Shown here: positions 6,792-8,003 of the stretch, in pieces
Layout of the letters: every line of letters starts with the position of its first letter
Position numbering within the stretch: the stretch's first letter is position 1
Source: an uncultured Chloroflexota bacterium
GTDB taxonomy: Bacteria; Chloroflexota; Anaerolineae; Anaerolineales; Villigracilaceae
Assembly (NCBI GenBank): GCA_903837815.1
Contig: CAILWD010000511.1
Coordinates: 1-8,003, forward strand
Length of the DNA stretch: 8,003 bases
Direction of reading: 5' to 3'
Notes under the pieces: model-generated
Databases searched by the model: none
What the model was told of the DNA's origin: nothing
What the model saw: the letters and a program-made list of their open reading frames with translations, nothing else
Position numbers and translations under genes: made by a program

Positions 6792-7512
6792 ACCGACTCT
6801 CATTCTTCTGCCTGGGATGCTGTGCAACGAAACTTTATGGGAACATCAAACCGCCCATCTTGCGGATATGGCAGACATTCGCATCACGGACTTGACCAGA
6901 GCTGATTCCGTCCGAGAGATGGCGCTTGCAACTCTGGCAGAATCTCCCCAACACTTCGCGCTGGCAGGCTTCTCACTCGGCGGCATTGTCGCCTTCGAGA
7001 TCATGCGTCTCGCGCCCGAACGAGTCACACACCTGGCATTGCTCGATACCACGCCCCGCCTCATCCGCCCCGAAACCGCCGACCTTTGGCGACCAATCGC
7101 AGATACCAACGACCCAGAAACATTCGTATCGCTTGCCGTAAATCAACTCAGCCTGATGATGAATCCCCAACACAGAGAAACCCCCGCCTTGTTTCACCGC
7201 CTACAAAACATGGTCTCGAACGTTGGAGTGCAAGGCTTACGCAACCAACTCCACGCGCAAATCCACCGCCCAGACAGCCGCGCAGCATTGCCGCAAATTA
7301 ATGTCCCTACGTTGATCCTGGCAGGGCGGGATGACTCCAGCTGTCCATTGGAGGTACAACTTGAAATGGCAGATTCAATACCCAACTCTATGCTTGCCCT
7401 AATTCCGCGCTGCGGTCACTTCAGTTGTATCGAACAACCTGAAAAAACAACATCCATGTTGAGATGGTGGCTTACTGACTTCGACGACGGGATGGTGAAT
7501 GGAGATTGGTAA
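6778..7512 (+). CDS. alpha/beta-fold hydrolase
   Basis: With the GTG start the protein has 244 residues, and beta-strand 1 with the oxyanion-hole segment LILLPGML (8-15) comes right at the N-terminus, as expected. The nucleophile elbow is G64-F-S66-L-G-G. The acid is Asp185 or Asp186 in LAGRDDS (181-187), and the catalytic His214 is in RCGHFSCIEQPE (211-222). The catalytic triad is thus complete, and the protein should be an active serine hydrolase (ester, lactone, thioester or similar). The short cap region lies between about 95 and 170. No signal peptide is seen. It overlaps the end of the methyltransferase gene by 14 bp and is followed 28 bp later by the MetV-type gene, so it is part of the C1 operon. 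One guess is that it hydrolyses an ester or lactone of the substrate or product; the substrate itself cannot be predicted. Confidence 0.88.
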   Translation: MKNDKPTLILLPGMLCNETLWEHQTAHLADMADIRITDLTRADSVREMALATLAESPQHFALAGFSLGGIVAFEIMRLAPERVTHLALLDTTPRLIRPETADLWRPIADTNDPETFVSLAVNQLSLMMNPQHRETPALFHRLQNMVSNVGVQGLRNQLHAQIHRPDSRAALPQINVPTLILAGRDDSSCPLEVQLEMADSIPNSMLALIPRCGHFSCIEQPEKTTSMLRWWLTDFDDGMVNGDW

Positions 7513-7540
7513 TTTGGTCTACGATTAATAGAGAGTTCAA

Positions 7541-8003
7541 ATGTCAGTATTCAATCGGTTGCGAGATTATCCTTATTCTTTGGAAGTTGCCTATCAGGTT
7601 ACGGAGCAGATCTTTCAGGCAGTAGATCCGCTATTTAAGTGGCTCGGTTACGAGCGTGCGGACGCATTGTTGCGCGTCCCTGAAAAAATCGGCAAAGGCG
7701 CGGTGTTCAATTGCAAGATGTGTGGTCAATGCGCGTTGCATTTCACTGGCATGACCTGCCCGATGGGCTGCCCGAAGAATCTGCGCAACGGTCCGTGCGG
7801 CGGGGTGCGGTTAAACGGCTTTTGCGAAGTGGACGCGACCATGAAATGTGTGTGGGTCGAAGCCTTCGAGCGTTCGCAGAAAATGAAAATATATGGCGAT
7901 GATATTTATCAGATCCAGCCACCATTGAATCAGCAAAATATGGGAAAGTCAGCCTTCATAAATATCGCCTTCTTAAAAAGCGCAGAAATGCCCAAAGCCT
8001 GGC
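7541..8003 (+). CDS. metV: MetV-type protein (methylenetetrahydrofolate reductase C-terminal family), 3' partial
   Basis: An open frame from ATG 7541 runs off the right edge; 154 residues are visible without a stop. After a helical N-terminus (1-50) comes a cysteine-rich region with C58, C61, C64, C73, C77, C86, C95 and C103: FNCKMCGQCALHFTGMTCP (56-74), GCPKNLRNGPCGG (76-88), NGFCEV (92-97) and MKCVW (101-105). This is the hallmark of the MTHFR C-terminal family, named MetV in acetogens. There it partners the catalytic MetF subunit and is thought to carry a metal or Fe-S site linking methylene-THF reduction to an electron donor. That role fits the upstream methyl-corrinoid/THF genes: the pair would interconvert methyl-THF and methylene-THF. 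A metF gene would be expected just downstream but is not in view. AGAGAG at 7530-7535 serves as the ribosome binding site. Confidence 0.88.
   Translation, partial: MSVFNRLRDYPYSLEVAYQVTEQIFQAVDPLFKWLGYERADALLRVPEKIGKGAVFNCKMCGQCALHFTGMTCPMGCPKNLRNGPCGGVRLNGFCEVDATMKCVWVEAFERSQKMKIYGDDIYQIQPPLNQQNMGKSAFINIAFLKSAEMPKAW

Noticed and set aside
6030..6827. Long minus-strand open frame (265 codons) opposite the methyltransferase gene
   Set aside because: It lies fully antisense to a gene with clear MeTr motifs and its translation shows no recognisable domain; codon bias of the real gene explains the open frame.
7711..7902. Short + strand open frame inside the MetV-type gene
   Set aside because: It is out of frame with the cysteine-rich MetV-type protein, which has strong family signatures.

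Overview
The window carries eight genes, all on the + strand. Two are cut by the window edges: one at the left and one at the right. Coding density is high, with 4-bp ATGA overlaps and short spacers typical of bacterial operons. Base composition is moderate (roughly half G+C by eye). I see no RNA genes, insertion sequences or CRISPR arrays. The mix of genes suggests an anaerobic or facultative bacterium using tetrahydrofolate/corrinoid C1 metabolism: a ParB-like/universal-stress fusion, tandem SnoaL-like proteins, a corrinoid protein, a pterin-type methyltransferase and a MetV-type protein. Chloroflexota (Anaerolineae-like) is my best guess from the general look of these proteins, but nothing in the window proves the taxon.

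Left block (1-5165): the tail of a SnoaL-like gene is followed by a two-domain SnoaL-like protein of 359 aa. Next come a 574-aa protein (ParB-like N domain, helical middle, two universal stress protein domains), a second two-domain SnoaL-like protein (349 aa) and a third, more divergent one (345 aa). The two close paralogs (190-1269 and 3082-4131) sit on either side of the ParB/USP gene. In total at least seven SnoaL/NTF2-fold domains lie in 5.2 kb.

Intergenic gap (5166-5271): 106 bp holding a perfect 15-bp inverted repeat with an embedded 10-bp palindrome, then a smaller hairpin just ahead of the next ribosome binding site.

Right block (5272-8003): a cobalamin-binding methyltransferase corrinoid protein, a methyl-corrinoid:tetrahydrofolate-type methyltransferase overlapping it by 4 bp, an alpha/beta hydrolase overlapping that by 14 bp, and the start of a cysteine-rich MetV-type protein (methylenetetrahydrofolate reductase C-terminal family).

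Reading of the whole: the right block looks like the carrier and outlet of a methyl-transfer pathway. A methyl group would be loaded on the corrinoid protein, passed to tetrahydrofolate, then handled by a MetV/MetF-type reductase working in either direction. The substrate-specific methyltransferase that would load the corrinoid is not in the window, and neither is a corrinoid reactivation protein. The left block may encode enzymes or binding proteins for the substrate whose methyl group enters this route. That link rests on gene proximity only, but the combination of multiple tandem SnoaL-like proteins with a corrinoid/THF methyl-transfer module is the most notable feature here.
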